A DNA stretch of 64,000 nt from Mycobacterium sp. Aquia_213 (GTDB taxonomy: Bacteria > Actinomycetota > Actinomycetes > Mycobacteriales > Mycobacteriaceae): assembly GCF_026625985.1 (NCBI RefSeq), contig NZ_CP113116.1:1-64000 (forward strand), given 5' to 3'. The notes beneath the pieces were generated by a model. The model searched no databases. It saw nothing but the letters and a program-made list of their open reading frames with translations, and was not told the origin of the DNA. Position numbers and translations under genes: made by a program. Shown in pieces: positions 12,885-23,791 of this stretch. Within the stretch, counting starts at the first letter, position 1. The number at the start of each line of letters is the position of its first letter.

Positions 12885-13897
12885 CGTGGTGCTCCAATCA
12901 GATCGGTGTTGTCCGCATTTCCGGTCGCCGACGTTTTGCCGGCGACTTCTGACTCTTCGTGGTCGGCCAACCACCGCTCGGCGTCAATGGCCGCCGCACA
13001 GCCGCTGCCCGCGGCGGTGACCGCTTGGCGGTAGGTGTGGTCTACCAGGTCGCCGGCCGCAAAGACGCCCTCCAGTGAGGTGTATGTGGTGCGGCCCTGG
13101 ACAAGTACGTAGCCCTCGGCGTCGACGTCGACGACGTCGCGCACCAGAGCCGACCGGGGATCGTGGCCAATCGCGACGAACACACCCGTGACCGGCAACG
13201 TGGTTTCTTCGCCAGTTGCATTGTCGCGCAACCGTAATCCGGTCACCGTTGTCTCGCCGTCGACCGAGACCACGGTCTGGTTGGTCATGAATTTGATCTT
13301 GTCGTTGGTGCGCGCGCGCTCGAGCATGATCTTCGATGCCCGGAATTCGTCGCGGCGGTGCACCAGCGTCACGCTTCGTGCGAAGCGGGTCAAGAATGTC
13401 GCCTCTTCCATCGCGGAGTCACCGCCGCCGATGACGGCGATGTCCTGGTCGCGGAAGAAGAACCCGTCGCAGGTGGCACATGAGCTCACCCCACGGCCCA
13501 GCAACTCCTGCTCGCCGGGTACCTGCAGGTAGCGCGCCGCTGCGCCCATGGCCAGGATGACGGCCCGGGCCTTGACGGTCTCACCTTCGGCCGTGACGAC
13601 CGACTTGACCGGCCCGTCCAGCGAAACGGATTCGACGTCTTCCATCCGCAGGTCCGCCCCGAAGCGCAACGCCTGCTCGCGCATCTGGTCCATCAGCTCC
13701 GGGCCGGTGATGCCGTCGCGGAAGCCGGGGTAGTTCTCCACCTCTGTTGTGGTCATCAGGGCGCCACCGAACGACGTACCTTCGAAGACCACCGGTGCCA
13801 GCTGTGCGCGCGCCGCGTAAAGGGCAGCGGTGTACCCAGCCGGACCGGATCCGATGACGATGACGTCGTGGACTGTGTCATGAGCGGAGTCGGTCAT
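12881..13897 (-). CDS. trxB: Thioredoxin reductase TrxB
   Basis: This NADPH-dependent flavoprotein reduces thioredoxin. It has 338 residues: an FAD-binding [16 protein letters not shown] at the N-terminus, the redox-active CATC motif within [11 protein letters not shown], the NADPH-binding [13 protein letters not shown] and the C-terminal FAD motif [16 protein letters not shown]. It is in the same operon as trxC, downstream of sigM-rsmA; in M. tuberculosis sigM and the trx genes are neighbours in the same way. Confidence 0.97.
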   Translation of the reverse strand: MTDSAHDTVHDVIVIGSGPAGYTAALYAARAQLAPVVFEGTSFGGALMTTTEVENYPGFRDGITGPELMDQMREQALRFGADLRMEDVESVSLDGPVKSVVTAEGETVKARAVILAMGAAARYLQVPGEQELLGRGVSSCATCDGFFFRDQDIAVIGGGDSAMEEATFLTRFARSVTLVHRRDEFRASKIMLERARTNDKIKFMTNQTVVSVDGETTVTGLRLRDNATGEETTLPVTGVFVAIGHDPRSALVRDVVDVDAEGYVLVQGRTTYTSLEGVFAAGDLVDHTYRQAVTAAGSGCAAAIDAERWLADHEESEVAGKTSATGNADNTDLIGAPR

Positions 13898-13990
13898 GCG
13901 TGCCTTTCCGATACAGATTTCTTCAATTGTGTCGAACGCCAGCGTAGGCGGGGGTGTTCCCCGTCGTGTCGCACAACACGTGGCACCACC

Positions 13991-14767
13991 TTAAGGGCGC
14001 GGGATCTGGGTGCTGGCCAACAGCCCCGTATCGGCGGCACTGCAGTTCAGCGCGACCGCGAAGACCGCCAGGTCGGCCGGACTGTCGGCGGGCAGCACCA
14101 GCAGCACGCCGGGGCGGGCGTTGATCTCGATCGGCCGCGCGCCGAGTATCTGCGTGGCCGCTGGATAGCCGAGACCGCCGAGGCAGGAGGCACGCCGGGC
14201 CGGGTCGCCGAGTGCACCGTAATCGGGAGCACGGCCGACCAGGCCGACGATCTCGGCCGCCGACAGCGGGATCGCCATCGGCGGTGTCGACACCGTGATG
14301 TGCATAGCGGTGGTCGGTGTACTCGGCGCGGGTGCGGGCTCGTTGAGCAGTGCCGCCGTGCCGAAACCGATCGCGGCGAGCACCGCGCCGACACCGGCCA
14401 CGCCGGCGGCAACCCGGGCGGGGCGGATGTGCGGGCGCACGGAATGGGTGGCCACGCCCGCAGCGCCGCCGGGGCCCCCCGACCGTAGTGCCGCGGAGAT
14501 TCGGTCGGTCACCTCGGCCGGTGGTTCGGGGGCCGAGTCCGGATCCGCGGCGACGGCGGCGACGTCGCGACGCACCTGATTCAAAGCACGCAGCACCCCT
14601 TCGGCTGCTGGATCTTCGCGGACTTGCCTACGCAACCGAGCGGCAGCTTCGCTGTCCAGCAGACCGGCCTGCAGGTCGGCGAGCGACTCGACCGTCGGCG
14701 GCGGGTCCGCACCCGCATTCGAAGGATCCGGGTCGTGATCCGCCGGCTCGTTCTCCGCTTCGCCCAT
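13991..14767 (-). CDS. rsmA: Anti-sigma-M factor RsmA
   Basis: This is a predicted single-pass membrane protein of 258 residues, homologue of Rv3912. The N-terminal cytoplasmic part (ESLADLQAGLLDSEAAARL) resembles a zinc-less anti-sigma domain. A hydrophobic segment near residues 117-141 (RVAAGVAGVGAVLAAIGFG) is followed by an extracytoplasmic domain containing two cysteines. It follows sigM directly, the standard arrangement for an ECF sigma factor and its antagonist. Confidence 0.88.
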   Translation of the reverse strand: MGEAENEPADHDPDPSNAGADPPPTVESLADLQAGLLDSEAAARLRRQVREDPAAEGVLRALNQVRRDVAAVAADPDSAPEPPAEVTDRISAALRSGGPGGAAGVATHSVRPHIRPARVAAGVAGVGAVLAAIGFGTAALLNEPAPAPSTPTTAMHITVSTPPMAIPLSAAEIVGLVGRAPDYGALGDPARRASCLGGLGYPAATQILGARPIEINARPGVLLVLPADSPADLAVFAVALNCSAADTGLLASTQIPRP

Positions 14768-14814
14768 CCGCCCCAGTGTCCGTCATGCCACCCCCGACGG
14801 TCGCGCCCGGCCCG

Positions 14815-15402
14815 CTAACGCTGGCCGGCGGGATGGTCGGGGGTGGCGTGGGCGCCGGCGTCGAGATAGCCGAGCAGGTGGGCGAGTCGCACCCGGGCGC
14901 GGGCGCATCGGCTCTTGACCGTGCCCTCGGCGACGCCCAGCAGCGCGGCGGTGTCGGCGATCGAGTAGCCCTGCATGTCGACCGCCACGATCGTCGCGCG
15001 CTGCTCGAGGGGAAGCCGCATCAGCGCGCGTTGCACCACGATGGCCGTTTCGACGTGAACCGTGCGATCGGGCACCGGATAGACGTCCTCGAGCGGCGTG
15101 GTCCGGTGAGATTTGGTGCGCCGCAGCCGATCCAGGCAGGCGTTGACCACGATCCGGTGCAGCCAGCTACCGACCGCGGCGTCGTACCGAAACGAGCCGG
15201 CACCCCGGTGGGCCGACAGCATGGCGTCCTGCAGGGCGTCTTCGGCGTCCTCGGGCGTGCGGGTGGTCAGCCGGGCCAGGCGGTGCAGCTGGCGCCGGTG
15301 GCGACCGAACAACTCGCCGAAGGCATAGCGGTCGCCGGCGACATGGGCGGCCAGCAGCTCGGCATCACTGCGTTCCTGCTGGATGTACCCCCCGAAGCCC
15401 AC
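14815..15402 (-). CDS. sigM: ECF RNA polymerase sigma factor SigM
   Basis: This is a 195-residue extracytoplasmic-function sigma factor. Region 2 spans FGELFGRHRRQLHRLARL to GSFRYDAAVGSWLHRIVVNACLDRLRR. Region 4 includes LPLEQRATIVAVDMQGYSIADTAALLGVAEGTVKSRCARAR, the -35 reader. In M. tuberculosis SigM controls a set that includes ESX-related genes, which is of interest given the ESX loci in this window. The start at GTG 15402 is the most probable; a slightly longer start is possible. Confidence 0.94.
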   Translation of the reverse strand: MGFGGYIQQERSDAELLAAHVAGDRYAFGELFGRHRRQLHRLARLTTRTPEDAEDALQDAMLSAHRGAGSFRYDAAVGSWLHRIVVNACLDRLRRTKSHRTTPLEDVYPVPDRTVHVETAIVVQRALMRLPLEQRATIVAVDMQGYSIADTAALLGVAEGTVKSRCARARVRLAHLLGYLDAGAHATPDHPAGQR

Positions 15403-15463
15403 GGCCGGACAGTAACCAATCGGTTGTCGTGCGGCACTTCACTCGAGGGCGCGGTTGTGAGTG

Positions 15464-18400
15464 TCAGGACGCGGCTTGAACGGTGATCTCCGAGAAGCCG
15501 GCCTGGCTCTTACCGCTGGTGGTTCCCAGGGTGGAGATCCACACCAGCAGATCGGACGTCGGGGCGCCGGCCTTGACCGGGATGACGTTATGACCCGGCT
15601 TGAGCGTGAACGCCGGGGCCAGCACGGTGGTGTCCTCGAGCTTCGACGGCGACGCCGTCGACGCGGCACGAATCTCAACCTTGGTGCCGGTGCTCGGCGT
15701 ATCGATGCTGACCTGGCCGACCACGGTGGGTTTCGGCAGCTGCAGTATCAGCCCTTCACCTTGCTTGAAGTTGGGGAACGGGACGGCATCGGTATAGACC
15801 TCGGTTGCCCAGGCGGTAGTCGGGTCGCCGTCGATGGCCTGCCCGGCCGTGCCCGGATTGTCGGGTTCGCCATCGGGGGAGAAGACCGAGGCCCGAGTGG
15901 GTTTGACGATGCTGCCCGCGGCTGCGGGATTCGCCGACGACGTACTCGACGAACTCGGCCCGTTGAGTCCGAGCTCGTCCTTGTTGAGGCCGCCGCCGAC
16001 ATTGCCGAAGATCTTGCTCACGATCGACGCGAGCACTAACAACGCGACCACGATGATCGCGAGTGCCGCGGCGCCGCCGATCGCCAGGTTGCGGCGTCGG
16101 CGCACCATCGTCCCGTACTCTCTGCCGCTCGCGCGCGCAGCCTCGGGCGGCGGTGAATCGTCGATCGGACCCAGCACCTCGGTGCGGTCGGCCACCGCGG
16201 TGGCCTGTTGCAACAGGTTCACAAGCGTTGAAGCACTACGGATCCCGCCATCCTCCTGCGCGGCGCGGACGGCCACCGCAGAGATCTGGAAGGGAATGTC
16301 GGGATCGATGGAGTTGGGTTCGACGGGAAGGCCCGATCCATCCCGCTCGGCCGGTGCGAGCCCGCTGCGCACCCCGAACTCCGGCAGCGGCCAACGGTTG
16401 ACCAGCAGGGCATACAGCGTGGCGCCGATCCCGCGGATGTCATCCTCCGGGTTGGCGTCGGGCATGGTTGCCGGATAGGCGAGGACGACGTTGCCGTCAA
16501 TGCTGATCCGAATCCGGCTGGGGTGGTCGATCGACAGGGCGACTCCGGCGCGGTGCGCGGCGTCGGCGGCACCGGCCAGCGACTGCATCGCCCGCACGGC
16601 CCCGACGGGTGAGGGCGCGGTGTCGGCCACTTCCTGCAGCGAGCCGCCGCGGATCCACTCCGCGACGACCAGGCCACCGTGATCCGACCGGACCACGTCG
16701 AGCACGCGCGCGATGCCGCCCTTGTCGATCCGGCTGAGCCGCAAGGTGCGCGACAGGATCTCCTGCAGGACGTCCTCGGGCAGGGCGCCATCCGGGTCGA
16801 CGAACGTGAGCGCCACCTGGCGGTCGAGTGCGGTGTCGAGTGCCTGCCAGAACTGCAAGGGCGGCGCACCGCCGTGGAAGACCAGCAGTCGATACCGGCC
16901 ACCGTTGATCCGGGCCCCGGGCACCAAGTGGACATCGTCGCCCGACGATTCCGCCGCACGTTCGCGACCGAAATCGCCGTTGCGCGGCTCCGGCGGAAGC
17001 GGGCTCGACGGAAGCGGGCCCGACGGCTCGGGCCTGCGCTCGGGGGGAATGTCGGGCTGGAAATCGTCGGCAGCCGGCCTTGCTGGCGGGGAGGGTCGTT
17101 CGCCGCCTGAACCCAAACCGGATCCAGGGCCGGATGCGGCGCTCTCCACGGGGCGGTCGGTCACCTCCGGTCCTTTCGCTAGCCGGGCGTCACCTGCCCG
17201 ATCCGGAGGCCTGCGCCGGATCGGCTCCTGGACCGCATCAACCCCCGGCGGGGACAAATTCCTCTGCTCAGGGTACGTGACCGGGCCCCGCCGGGACGAT
17301 CCCTGTGGCACAGCAGCCGACGCCGCGCTCGGGCCGGCACCGCGGCCACCGATCCGGCGCCGCACTGCCGCCATCGCCGCGACCGCCTCCGGGACCCGCG
17401 CACCAACCATGACCGCAACGATGATCGGCAGCATGATGCAGCCCAGCACCAACAGCCGCAGCAGCGAACCGCCGGCGCCACCGTGTGCGGTCAACGCGGC
17501 CAGCCCCAGCAGCCGGTCGGCGACGTGGGCGATCAGGCCGGCGAGCATCGACGCGACGAGCGTCACCAGCACCGTCCGTACCACCCCGACCCCGACCAGC
17601 TGGCCGCCGGCCGGCAACAGGGTGCGCCGCAGCAGGTAGTAGCCCACCAGGGCGCCGGCCAAGAACCCCAGCCCGTTGGCCAGCCCGAGGTATCCGGCCA
17701 CCAGCGGAGGGTCACTGGTCAGGTGTGGTGCGAGCACCGAGCCGGCGATCTTGACGGCCGTGATGACGAGGATGATCACGAGCGGCGTCCAGGGCTGCTC
17801 GCGCGCGTAGAACACCCGCAGCTGCAGCAGCACCAGGCCGTAGGGAATCAACGTGAACGCCGACAGGGCGATCGCGGCGCCCAGGTAGCCGGCGTCGACC
17901 CCGCCGAAGTGACCGTAGGCGAACAACGCGCTACCGATCGCGGGCCCGCCGACGGTCATGAACGCCACGATCGGAATCAGCGTGATCAACGTCAGCCGGG
18001 TGGCCAGCGACAGGTCGGCGAGCACGGCCTTGGTGTCGCTGGCCGCCGCGTTGCGGCTCAGTCGCGGCATCACCACGGTCAGCACTGTCACGCCGATCAT
18101 GCCGAACGGCAGCATCAGCACCAGCCAGGTGTAGTTGTAGATCGCGGGGCCGGAAGCCGCTGCGGTACTGGCGATTTGGTTTCCCACCACCAGGCCGAGC
18201 TGGCTGATCAGCACATAGAGCACCATCGCGACGGCCATCGCGCCGAAGCGCTTGAGCCGCGCGTCGATTCCCCACAGCGGGCGCAGGCTGATGCGCTCGC
18301 GGCGCAGCGCGGCCAGCAGCACCGCGGTCTGGGCGTACACGCCCAACGTGGTGCCGATGCCGAGCACCAGCAGCTTGGTGTTGCCCATCCGGACGGGATC

Positions 18401-19126
18401 GACCGACAACTCACCGGGGACGATCAGATACACCGCCAGGGTCACCAGGGCGACGACGTTGTTGACGACCGGGGACCAGGCCGTCGGCCCGAACACGTTG
18501 CGGGTGTTCAGGATTGCCATGAACACCGACGTGAGGCCGTAGGCAAGCACCTGCGGCAGCAGCAGGTAGGCGAACGCGGTGGTCAGCGGCTCGTTGACCT
18601 GCGGGCTGCGGCCCAGCATCAGTCGCACCAGCAGCGGCGCGGCCACCACGGACACGACGGTGGCGAACACCAGCAGCGTGGTGGTGACGGTGACCAGGCG
18701 CCGGACGAACGCGGCGCCGCCGTCGGGGTCGCTCTGCTCGGCCCGGGCCAGCACCGGCACGAAGATCGCGGTGAAGGTCGCCTCCAGCACCAGCGCGGCG
18801 ACCAGGTTCGGCAGCTGATTGGCCACCGAGAAGGCGCTGGACAGCGCGGCGCCCAGGATCGCGGCCAGCAGCACGATGCGGGCGAATCCGGTGATCCGGC
18901 TGACCAGCGTCGCGAGCGCCATCGCCCACGACCGCGACACCAGCGCGGCGTCGGACAGTTCCACGCGCCGCGTGGGCAGGGCGGGGCCCGGGGGGCCCAG
19001 GGGAATGTGTCCCGTCGGCGGCGGAATCCGGCCCGGTGCCGGCGGCCCGGGCGGTCGCTGCGGGATTGGCGGTTGGTTCCGCTGCGGCGGTTGCTGTGGA
19101 TGGGACCGCCGGTAGGCGGGTTTCAT
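15464..19126 (-). CDS. murJ: Lipid II flippase MurJ (MviN) with pseudokinase and extracytoplasmic domain
   Basis: This 1220-residue protein (Rv3910 homologue) moves lipid II across the membrane. A Pro-rich N-terminus (about 60 residues) precedes a MurJ core of about 14 membrane segments to about residue 560 (ALATLVSRITGFARIVLLAAILG at its start). A low-complexity Pro/Ser/Gly linker leads to a kinase-like domain (about 735-980, from INGGRYRLLVFHGGAPPLQFW) lacking normal catalytic motifs. A further membrane segment (IGGAAALAIIVVALLVLAS) and a beta-rich C-terminal domain follow. In M. tuberculosis the phosphorylated pseudokinase recruits FhaA. Its ATG overlaps the stop of the upstream gene. Confidence 0.94.
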   Translation of the reverse strand: MKPAYRRSHPQQPPQRNQPPIPQRPPGPPAPGRIPPPTGHIPLGPPGPALPTRRVELSDAALVSRSWAMALATLVSRITGFARIVLLAAILGAALSSAFSVANQLPNLVAALVLEATFTAIFVPVLARAEQSDPDGGAAFVRRLVTVTTTLLVFATVVSVVAAPLLVRLMLGRSPQVNEPLTTAFAYLLLPQVLAYGLTSVFMAILNTRNVFGPTAWSPVVNNVVALVTLAVYLIVPGELSVDPVRMGNTKLLVLGIGTTLGVYAQTAVLLAALRRERISLRPLWGIDARLKRFGAMAVAMVLYVLISQLGLVVGNQIASTAAASGPAIYNYTWLVLMLPFGMIGVTVLTVVMPRLSRNAAASDTKAVLADLSLATRLTLITLIPIVAFMTVGGPAIGSALFAYGHFGGVDAGYLGAAIALSAFTLIPYGLVLLQLRVFYAREQPWTPLVIILVITAVKIAGSVLAPHLTSDPPLVAGYLGLANGLGFLAGALVGYYLLRRTLLPAGGQLVGVGVVRTVLVTLVASMLAGLIAHVADRLLGLAALTAHGGAGGSLLRLLVLGCIMLPIIVAVMVGARVPEAVAAMAAVRRRIGGRGAGPSAASAAVPQGSSRRGPVTYPEQRNLSPPGVDAVQEPIRRRPPDRAGDARLAKGPEVTDRPVESAASGPGSGLGSGGERPSPPARPAADDFQPDIPPERRPEPSGPLPSSPLPPEPRNGDFGRERAAESSGDDVHLVPGARINGGRYRLLVFHGGAPPLQFWQALDTALDRQVALTFVDPDGALPEDVLQEILSRTLRLSRIDKGGIARVLDVVRSDHGGLVVAEWIRGGSLQEVADTAPSPVGAVRAMQSLAGAADAAHRAGVALSIDHPSRIRISIDGNVVLAYPATMPDANPEDDIRGIGATLYALLVNRWPLPEFGVRSGLAPAERDGSGLPVEPNSIDPDIPFQISAVAVRAAQEDGGIRSASTLVNLLQQATAVADRTEVLGPIDDSPPPEAARASGREYGTMVRRRRNLAIGGAAALAIIVVALLVLASIVSKIFGNVGGGLNKDELGLNGPSSSSTSSANPAAAGSIVKPTRASVFSPDGEPDNPGTAGQAIDGDPTTAWATEVYTDAVPFPNFKQGEGLILQLPKPTVVGQVSIDTPSTGTKVEIRAASTASPSKLEDTTVLAPAFTLKPGHNVIPVKAGAPTSDLLVWISTLGTTSGKSQAGFSEITVQAAS

Positions 19127-21510
19127 ACGCGGTGCTCTTCGTCGACGCGGTCGCCGACCTCACGCCCTGCGTCGGCGGGATGGTGATGGGGCGGGTCGGG
19201 GCGGTCCAGGTCGGCGCGGTCGGGCTGGCCGCGGAACCGGTGCCACAGCCGTCGCCCGGCGAGCAGCACGAGCACCGCGGCCGCGGTCAGCGTGATCGCG
19301 AACAGCACCTTGCCGTAGGCGTTGGAGTGCACCGACATGCGCACCGGATCGCCCAGCCGGGTGCCGTCCGGGGTTCGCAGCGTCACGTCGATCGCGACGC
19401 GCTGGGTGAAGTTCACCTCGATCGGCACCCGCAGCGGCAGGTAGCCGGGCGGCAATTCGATCTGGCCGACGTCGGTCACGGTCATCCCGGGCGGGGCGTC
19501 GACCTGCAGGCGGACGTTGATCGGCACGGCGAGGCCGTTGTGCAGGGCCAGCGGCAGGGGACTGTGCTCGGTGGCCAGGGTGTAGGAGCCGCCGGGGTTG
19601 ACGATCGTCACCGCGCCGAACAAGTCGTTGATCGTGTTGCCGACGACCGCGAGCCGCTGCTGGGCCAGCCCGTTGCGGGTATCGGGTGGTTCCGACTGGC
19701 TCAGCGAGCGCAGCATGTCTTCGCGCAACGGCGCGGTGTACTGGACGCCGGTCAGGCCGGTGCGCTCGTCGGTGCTCAACGCCGACGTCAGTTTCCACAG
19801 CCGGCCGGTCTGGCCGTTGATGTCGGCGATGACGTTCTCACCGAAGCGGCCGCGTTCCGGGTCTTCGACGTCCAGCGGCTGCGGCGGCTCGGTGCGGGCC
19901 GCGGCCTCGGCGATCACCGCCGGCAGCGGCCGGGGCACCCCCAAACCGGACCGGATCGTGGTGGCCAGCGCCGTCAGGATGACCTGCGCGTCGTCGGCCT
20001 GCAGGTTCCACGTCGCCGGCGGGACCAGGATCTGCGTGCGCGGCGGGGCGTCTCGATCCAGGGCATGCCAGAACATCGAGCCCAGGGCGTCCTGCCGGCG
20101 CGCGGTGTTCGAGTCATGCGCGAGCCGGACCGTCAGCGAGGGATCCAGATAGGTGGGAACGCTGGGGCTGTTGCCCGCCCCGGCCAGTGCCGCACCGACG
20201 GCCGGATCAAACGGCGCAACGACCACCTGCGGGGACAGCCGTCGGGGTGCGGTGTCGACGCCGTCGGCTCCGGACGCCGCCGGTGAGTCCGGGGCGACCA
20301 GGTCGCCGGCAGCGACCGCGACAGTGCTGTTGTTGGCGCTGAGCAGATCGACCGCGCCACGGGTCAGCGGGCCGTCGGGCAGCAGGGTGGCACCGCGGGT
20401 CGACGCGACGTCCAGGATGTGGTCGACGATGTCGCCGACGGTGGTGGTGGCAATCGAGCTGAGCCCCGGATCGTTGACGCGTTGCAAGGCGTCCAGGTCG
20501 GCCTGCGCGTAGGGCAGCGGCGCGACGCAGGTGCGCTTGCCCAGCGCGCGCAACCGGTTCAGCCAGCCGGTCGCGGCGGTTTGCCCATTGCCCGGGTGTG
20601 TCGGGGTGCCCGGTTGTTGTGCGGGCCCGTCGGGGGAGTTGGACACGACGTAGCCGGCCGTCATCGCGTTGACGGTGACCAGCAGATCCGGGTCGATGGC
20701 CAGGCATAGCGCCCGGCCCACCGCGCCGTCGGGGTCGACGTCGTGGCTGGTCGCGACCTCGGCCGCGGACAGCAGGATGTCCAGCCGGCCGCCGGTGGCC
20801 AGTGAGGTCGCCAGGTCGTCGTCGACCAGCCGGACTCCGATGGTGCCGCCGGGTTGACCCGGGGATAACCGGGGCCGGTCGGCCAGCGGCCACAGCATCG
20901 TGACCCACACGGGCTTCGAGGTATCCGGCGCCACCGCGGATTCCAGGGCATCGGCGCGGTCGGGCGGCACCCCGATCACCGGCAGCAGGAACCGCGCGTT
21001 GTCCAGCCGCGCGGGGGCGCCGTAGTCGGGCGTGCCGTTCGCGTTGACCAGCAGGGGATAGATCCCGGGCTGGTTGATCCCGAGCGACGACTTGGCCAGT
21101 GAGCGCAGCGGCGCGGACAGCGTGAAGCCGACCTCTTGGCCGCGCTGTAGTTCGGGTGCCACCGTGAGGAAGTCGGCGGCCGGCTGGTACTGATCGGTGG
21201 CGCCGTCCAGGGCGGTGCGCAGGCCCGCGGACGCGGTGACCGCGGCGGCGTGTTCGAGCCGGACCATCACGTCGCGGACCGGGCGGTCACCGATGTTGGT
21301 CACCATTCCGCTGACCGTGACGACCGGCGGGCTCGTCGTGGTGACGACGTCCGGGGTCACCTGATCGATGCGGACACGGACGAACGGCGTCGATCCGGGC
21401 TCGTCGGCCGACGCGCGAGGCGTGCCGATGGGCCCGGTCAGCACGGCCACGATGCCCATCACGACGGCGAGGCGCGACAGACCGGCCCAGCAGAGTCGCG
21501 AAGCGGTCAC
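19123..21510 (-). CDS. DUF6049 family membrane protein (Rv3909 homologue)
   Basis: A large, conserved actinobacterial protein of 795 residues encoded between mutT4 and murJ. It has an N-terminal signal-like segment ([16 protein letters not shown], ending near ASA), a long extracytoplasmic part, and one C-terminal membrane helix ([18 protein letters not shown]) with a short basic, His-rich tail. The gene overlaps both neighbours by 4 bp, so stoichiometric production with MurJ is likely. A role in envelope assembly is inferred from context only; the biochemical function is unknown. Confidence 0.85.
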   Translation of the reverse strand: MTASRLCWAGLSRLAVVMGIVAVLTGPIGTPRASADEPGSTPFVRVRIDQVTPDVVTTTSPPVVTVSGMVTNIGDRPVRDVMVRLEHAAAVTASAGLRTALDGATDQYQPAADFLTVAPELQRGQEVGFTLSAPLRSLAKSSLGINQPGIYPLLVNANGTPDYGAPARLDNARFLLPVIGVPPDRADALESAVAPDTSKPVWVTMLWPLADRPRLSPGQPGGTIGVRLVDDDLATSLATGGRLDILLSAAEVATSHDVDPDGAVGRALCLAIDPDLLVTVNAMTAGYVVSNSPDGPAQQPGTPTHPGNGQTAATGWLNRLRALGKRTCVAPLPYAQADLDALQRVNDPGLSSIATTTVGDIVDHILDVASTRGATLLPDGPLTRGAVDLLSANNSTVAVAAGDLVAPDSPAASGADGVDTAPRRLSPQVVVAPFDPAVGAALAGAGNSPSVPTYLDPSLTVRLAHDSNTARRQDALGSMFWHALDRDAPPRTQILVPPATWNLQADDAQVILTALATTIRSGLGVPRPLPAVIAEAAARTEPPQPLDVEDPERGRFGENVIADINGQTGRLWKLTSALSTDERTGLTGVQYTAPLREDMLRSLSQSEPPDTRNGLAQQRLAVVGNTINDLFGAVTIVNPGGSYTLATEHSPLPLALHNGLAVPINVRLQVDAPPGMTVTDVGQIELPPGYLPLRVPIEVNFTQRVAIDVTLRTPDGTRLGDPVRMSVHSNAYGKVLFAITLTAAAVLVLLAGRRLWHRFRGQPDRADLDRPDPPHHHPADAGREVGDRVDEEHRV

Positions 21511-22238
21511 GGCCCCGGCCCGTGACCGTTCTTACGACCGCGCGGCTTGTCGGAATGACGGGTTCGGGAATGCGTCTGCGGGTTGCGCCGGGGCGCGCTG
21601 GGCGGCAGCGGCGGAAGAGCGGCGGGCCCGTCGGTTTGCAGCTTTCCGATCAGCTCGTTGGCGACCTCGGCGAGGCGACGTTCGTCGGCGTAGGCCAATC
21701 GGGACGGCAGCTCCTGCATCGGCACCCACGCCACCTCGGCGACTTCGAGGTCTTCGTCGGACAGCTCGCCACCGGAGAAGCGCATCAAATAGTGGTGCAC
21801 GGTTTTGTGCACCCGGCGGCCATCGGTGACGAACCAGTAGTCGATGCGCCCCAGCGCGGCCAGCACGCTGCCGCGAATGCCGGTTTCCTCGGCAACCTCG
21901 CGAATAGCGGTCTGCTCGGCGGTCTCGCCCAGCTCGATGTGGCCCTTGGGCAGCGACCACAGCATGCGTCCGCGCCGATCGATGCGCCCGATCAGGGCCG
22001 CGACCTGGGTGTCGAGCGGGCCGTCGATGCCGTCGATGACCAGGCCGCCCGCGGAAGTCTCGTGCACGGTGCGCAACCGCTCCGGCACCCGGCGGGGCGC
22101 GCGCGGTCGGCGCCCGTTGCCCGCCGTCGAGTCGGCGGTCACTTTGGCTTCGGCGTCGTTTTCCGACGCGCCGCCACCGCCGCGACCGCGACGACGCCCC
22201 CGACGTCGACGTGGTTTGGCTTGTTCGCCATCCGACAC
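21507..22238 (-). CDS. mutT4: NUDIX hydrolase MutT4
   Basis: MutT4 belongs to the NUDIX pyrophosphohydrolases. GTG 22238 gives the conserved start [18 protein letters not shown], 243 residues. After a basic N-terminal tail the Nudix box is [22 protein letters not shown] (residues spaced G-x5-E-x7-REVxEE), with the surrounding [11 protein letters not shown] Pro/Arg-rich C-terminal tail follows. The gene heads the murJ operon and is divergent from pcnA; the substrate of MutT4 is not settled. Confidence 0.93.
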   Translation of the reverse strand: MSDGEQAKPRRRRGRRRGRGGGGASENDAEAKVTADSTAGNGRRPRAPRRVPERLRTVHETSAGGLVIDGIDGPLDTQVAALIGRIDRRGRMLWSLPKGHIELGETAEQTAIREVAEETGIRGSVLAALGRIDYWFVTDGRRVHKTVHHYLMRFSGGELSDEDLEVAEVAWVPMQELPSRLAYADERRLAEVANELIGKLQTDGPAALPPLPPSAPRRNPQTHSRTRHSDKPRGRKNGHGPGP

Positions 22239-22333
22239 CCAAGCGATAGTAGCTGGCACGAGCTGTTCTTCCGGACACACTCGCCGCTGGTGCGGGCGCG
22301 ACGACGGCCCGCGCTCGACTAGATTGATCGAAC
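22239..22333. promoter_or_regulatory. Divergent mutT4-pcnA promoter region
   Basis: This 95-bp gap separates the divergent starts of mutT4 and pcnA, so promoters for both must lie in or overlap it. I see no unambiguous -35/-10 pair; an AGATTGATCG patch lies just before the pcnA GTG. Confidence 0.4.
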
Positions 22334-23776
22334 GTGTCCGAACCCGCTGACGATGTTGAGCTGCTCGCGTCGGCTCTCGTCTCTCTCAGAGAGCACCACG
22401 AGGTGCTGAGCGGACTGGGCTCCTTGTTCGAGACCGCCGGGCACGACTTGTATCTGGTGGGCGGGTCGGTGCGCGATGCGCTGCTGGGCCGGTTGAGTCC
22501 CGATCTGGACTTCACCACCGACGCCCGGCCCGAACAGGTGCAGCAGATCGTGCGGGGGTGGGCCGACGCGGTCTGGGAGACCGGCATCGAATTCGGCACC
22601 GTGGGCGTTGGCAAGGACGAGCACCGGCTGGAAATCACCACGTTCCGCGCCGACAGCTACGACCAGGTGTCGCGCAATCCCGAGGTGAAGTTCGGCGACC
22701 GACTCGAAGACGACTTGGTGCGCCGGGACTTCACCGTGAACGCGATGGCCGTGCGCATCACGTCGGCCGGGCCGGGCGAATTCCTTGATCCTCTAGGCGG
22801 TTTGGCGGCGCTCAAGGCCCGGGTGCTGGACACCCCGGCGGCGCCCTCGGTGTCCTTCGGCGACGACCCGCTGCGAATGCTGCGCGCCGCGCGGTTCGTC
22901 TCGCAGCTCGGGTTCACCGTCGCCGCGCGGGTGCGGACGGCGATCGAGGAGATGGCCCCGCAGCTGGCCCGGATCAGCGCCGAACGGGTGGCCGCCGAGC
23001 TGGACAAGTTGCTCCTTGGCGCGGACCCGGTCGCCGGGATCGACTTGCTGGTGCAGACCGGAATGGGTGAGGTAGTGCTGCCCGAAGTCGGCGGCATGCA
23101 GATGGCCATCGACGAACACCACCAGCACAAGGACGTCTACCAGCACTCGCTGACGGTGCTGCGCCAAGCCGTCGCGCTGGAAGACGACGGCCCGGATTTG
23201 GTGCTGCGCTGGGCGGCGCTGCTGCACGACATCGGCAAGCCCGCCACCCGACGCCACGAGGACAACGGCGGCGTGAGCTTTCACCACCACGAGGTCGTCG
23301 GCGCCAAGATGACCCGCAAGCGGCTGCGGGCGCTCAAGTTCTCCAAGCAGATGGTCGACGACATCTCCAACTTGGTGTATCTGCATCTGCGGTTCCACGG
23401 CTACGGCGACGGCAAGTGGACCGACTCCGCGGTACGCCGCTACGTCACCGACGCCGGCCCGCTCCTTGCGCGGCTGCACAAGCTGGTGCGCGCCGACTGC
23501 ACGACCCGCAACAAGCGCCGGGCCGCCCGGCTGCAGGCCAACTACGACCGCCTGGAGGCGCGTATCGCCGAGCTGGCGGCCCAGGAGGATCTGGCGCGGG
23601 TGCGCCCCGATCTGGACGGAAACCGGATCATGGAGCTGCTCGACATCCCGGCCGGGCCGCAGGTCGGTGAGGCGTGGCGGTTCCTCAAGGAGCTGCGGCT
23701 GGACCGCGGCCCGTTGACCGACGAAGAGGCCACCGCGGAGCTGCTGGCCTGGTGGCAGACGCGGGGTGACGCGTAG
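22334..23776 (+). CDS. pcnA: CCA tRNA nucleotidyltransferase (poly(A) polymerase family)
   Basis: It adds or repairs the CCA 3' end of tRNAs. The 480 residues equal the M. tuberculosis length. The class II nucleotidyltransferase motif [21 protein letters not shown] holds the metal-binding Asp pair. The [13 protein letters not shown] motif and the head/neck region ([17 protein letters not shown]) follow. A C-terminal HD domain includes HDIGKPATR and HHHEVVGA. It starts at GTG 22334 and converges on the kinase gene at 23792, with only 15 bp between. Confidence 0.95.
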   Translation: MSEPADDVELLASALVSLREHHEVLSGLGSLFETAGHDLYLVGGSVRDALLGRLSPDLDFTTDARPEQVQQIVRGWADAVWETGIEFGTVGVGKDEHRLEITTFRADSYDQVSRNPEVKFGDRLEDDLVRRDFTVNAMAVRITSAGPGEFLDPLGGLAALKARVLDTPAAPSVSFGDDPLRMLRAARFVSQLGFTVAARVRTAIEEMAPQLARISAERVAAELDKLLLGADPVAGIDLLVQTGMGEVVLPEVGGMQMAIDEHHQHKDVYQHSLTVLRQAVALEDDGPDLVLRWAALLHDIGKPATRRHEDNGGVSFHHHEVVGAKMTRKRLRALKFSKQMVDDISNLVYLHLRFHGYGDGKWTDSAVRRYVTDAGPLLARLHKLVRADCTTRNKRRAARLQANYDRLEARIAELAAQEDLARVRPDLDGNRIMELLDIPAGPQVGEAWRFLKELRLDRGPLTDEEATAELLAWWQTRGDA

Positions 23777-23791
23777 CGGAATGCCCCGGCG

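Noticed and set aside
17483..19186. Long open frame (567 codons) on the plus strand opposite murJ
   Set aside because: It is antisense to a clearly conserved MurJ core, has a composition rich in Arg/Gln/His/Gly typical of G+C-rich shadow frames, and matches no family.
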